Of a DNA stretch of 12,404 nt, positions 12,064-12,404 are shown piece after piece; positions within the stretch are counted from its first letter, which is position 1; every line of letters begins with the position of its first letter. This DNA is from Candidatus Woesearchaeota archaeon. GTDB lineage: Archaea; Nanobdellota; Nanobdellia; Woesearchaeales; GW2011-AR9. The notes beneath the pieces are model-generated. The model made no database searches. It saw nothing but the letters and a program-made list of their open reading frames with translations, and was not told the DNA's origin. Location: the NCBI GenBank assembly GCA_018303045.1, contig JAGVYX010000007.1, positions 1 to 12,404 on the forward strand. Direction: 5' to 3'. Both the position numbers and the translations under genes were made by a program.

Positions 12064-12404
12064 ATTAACCTTCTTTCCAATCGTAACTACCGCAAATAAA
12101 AAATTTCTCTTCTGTTTTATAACCTGCAAACCGGCTCTTAAGAATAATTCTTTCATTTGTTTTCGTCTGTTAACTTTTACACAGCCCGGTTCAAATTTTT
12201 CAAATAACCAATGTATTGGCCGGAAAAAGAAATTGATGTCAGAGACAATTACCCAGCCTTTCTTCTTAGTTACCCTAACCATTTCTGTCAGAGCCTCTTT
12301 TTGGCGATCATAATGATGAAAAGCTTCAGTGCTGACGGTGTAATCAAAATAATTATCAGCAAAAGGCAGCTGGAGAACATTAGCTACTTTTAAAGCAGCC
12401 ATCA
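12061..12404 (-). CDS. SAM-dependent methyltransferase, class I (N-terminal part beyond the window)
   Basis: The frame is open to the right edge, so only the C-terminal ~113 residues are seen. The visible part begins at the motif II/III region (ANVLQLPFADNYFD), followed by YTVSTEAFHHYD, the motif post-II block typical of Methyltransf_11 proteins, and EMVRVTKKKGWVIVSD, which matches the beta-5 region ('EM.RVLKPGG.L...D'). The C-terminal tail (KQMKELFLRAGLQVIKQK) is also standard for the fold. The glycine-rich SAM-binding motif I must lie upstream, outside the window, so the ATG at 12402 is probably internal. The substrate cannot be judged. The gene reads towards dsbA but is separated by 163 bases with a separate dsbA promoter. 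Confidence 0.8.
   Translation of the reverse strand, partial: MAALKVANVLQLPFADNYFDYTVSTEAFHHYDRQKEALTEMVRVTKKKGWVIVSDINFFFRPIHWLFEKFEPGCVKVNRRKQMKELFLRAGLQVIKQKRNFLFAVVTIGKKVN

Noticed and set aside
12211..12393. Plus-strand open frame of 60 codons
   Set aside because: It is antisense to the methyltransferase coding region, which has clear family motifs.

Overview
The window looks like part of a small, AT-rich archaeal genome, most likely from the DPANN group. Ribosomal protein L37Ae, RNA polymerase subunit P, prefoldin beta, a UPF0147 protein, an archaeal-type tyrosyl-tRNA synthetase, a Drg/Rbg GTPase with a TGS domain, a Dph6 domain and an archaeal FAD synthase together are archaeal. Short intergenic gaps, TATA-like boxes about 26 bases before start codons and an intron-rich tRNA agree with that. 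The exact phylum cannot be fixed by eye.

Layout. The left edge (1-120, minus) carries the N-terminal zinc ribbon of an IS1-like transposase cut by the window. Then come tyrS (+), a convergent M16 zinc peptidase (-) and a divergent M24 Xaa-Pro peptidase (+). After two stem-loops there is a tRNA-Pro(UGG) gene at 3922-4085. It folds to a canonical 73-nt tRNA only if three introns are removed, from the D loop (41 nt), the anticodon loop (31 nt) and the T loop (19 nt). It runs directly into an information-processing operon: rpl37ae, rpoP (44 codons), pfdB, a UPF0147 gene and an unrecognised 118-aa protein. A minimal MscS-like channel (-) faces that operon. Then follow a Drg GTPase (+) and a 685-aa fusion of a glutamine-dependent asparagine-synthetase-like protein with diphthine-ammonia ligase (+), which overlaps ribL (FAD synthase) by four bases.

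The right part is an extracytoplasmic thiol-redox island: a lipoprotein thioredoxin resembling the domain often fused to VKOR, an unrecognised membrane protein with a CxxC pair, and a membrane-anchored DsbA. The window ends in a truncated SAM methyltransferase (-).

The most notable items are the triple-intron tRNA-Pro placed 15 nt before a ribosomal-protein gene, the AsnB-Dph6 fusion with one glutaminase and two PP-loop ATPase sites, an L37Ae that has lost three of four zinc-ribbon cysteines, and the membrane CxxC protein between two exported thioredoxin-fold proteins. Intergenic regions also hold five short two-copy tandem duplications and several strong hairpins of unknown role.
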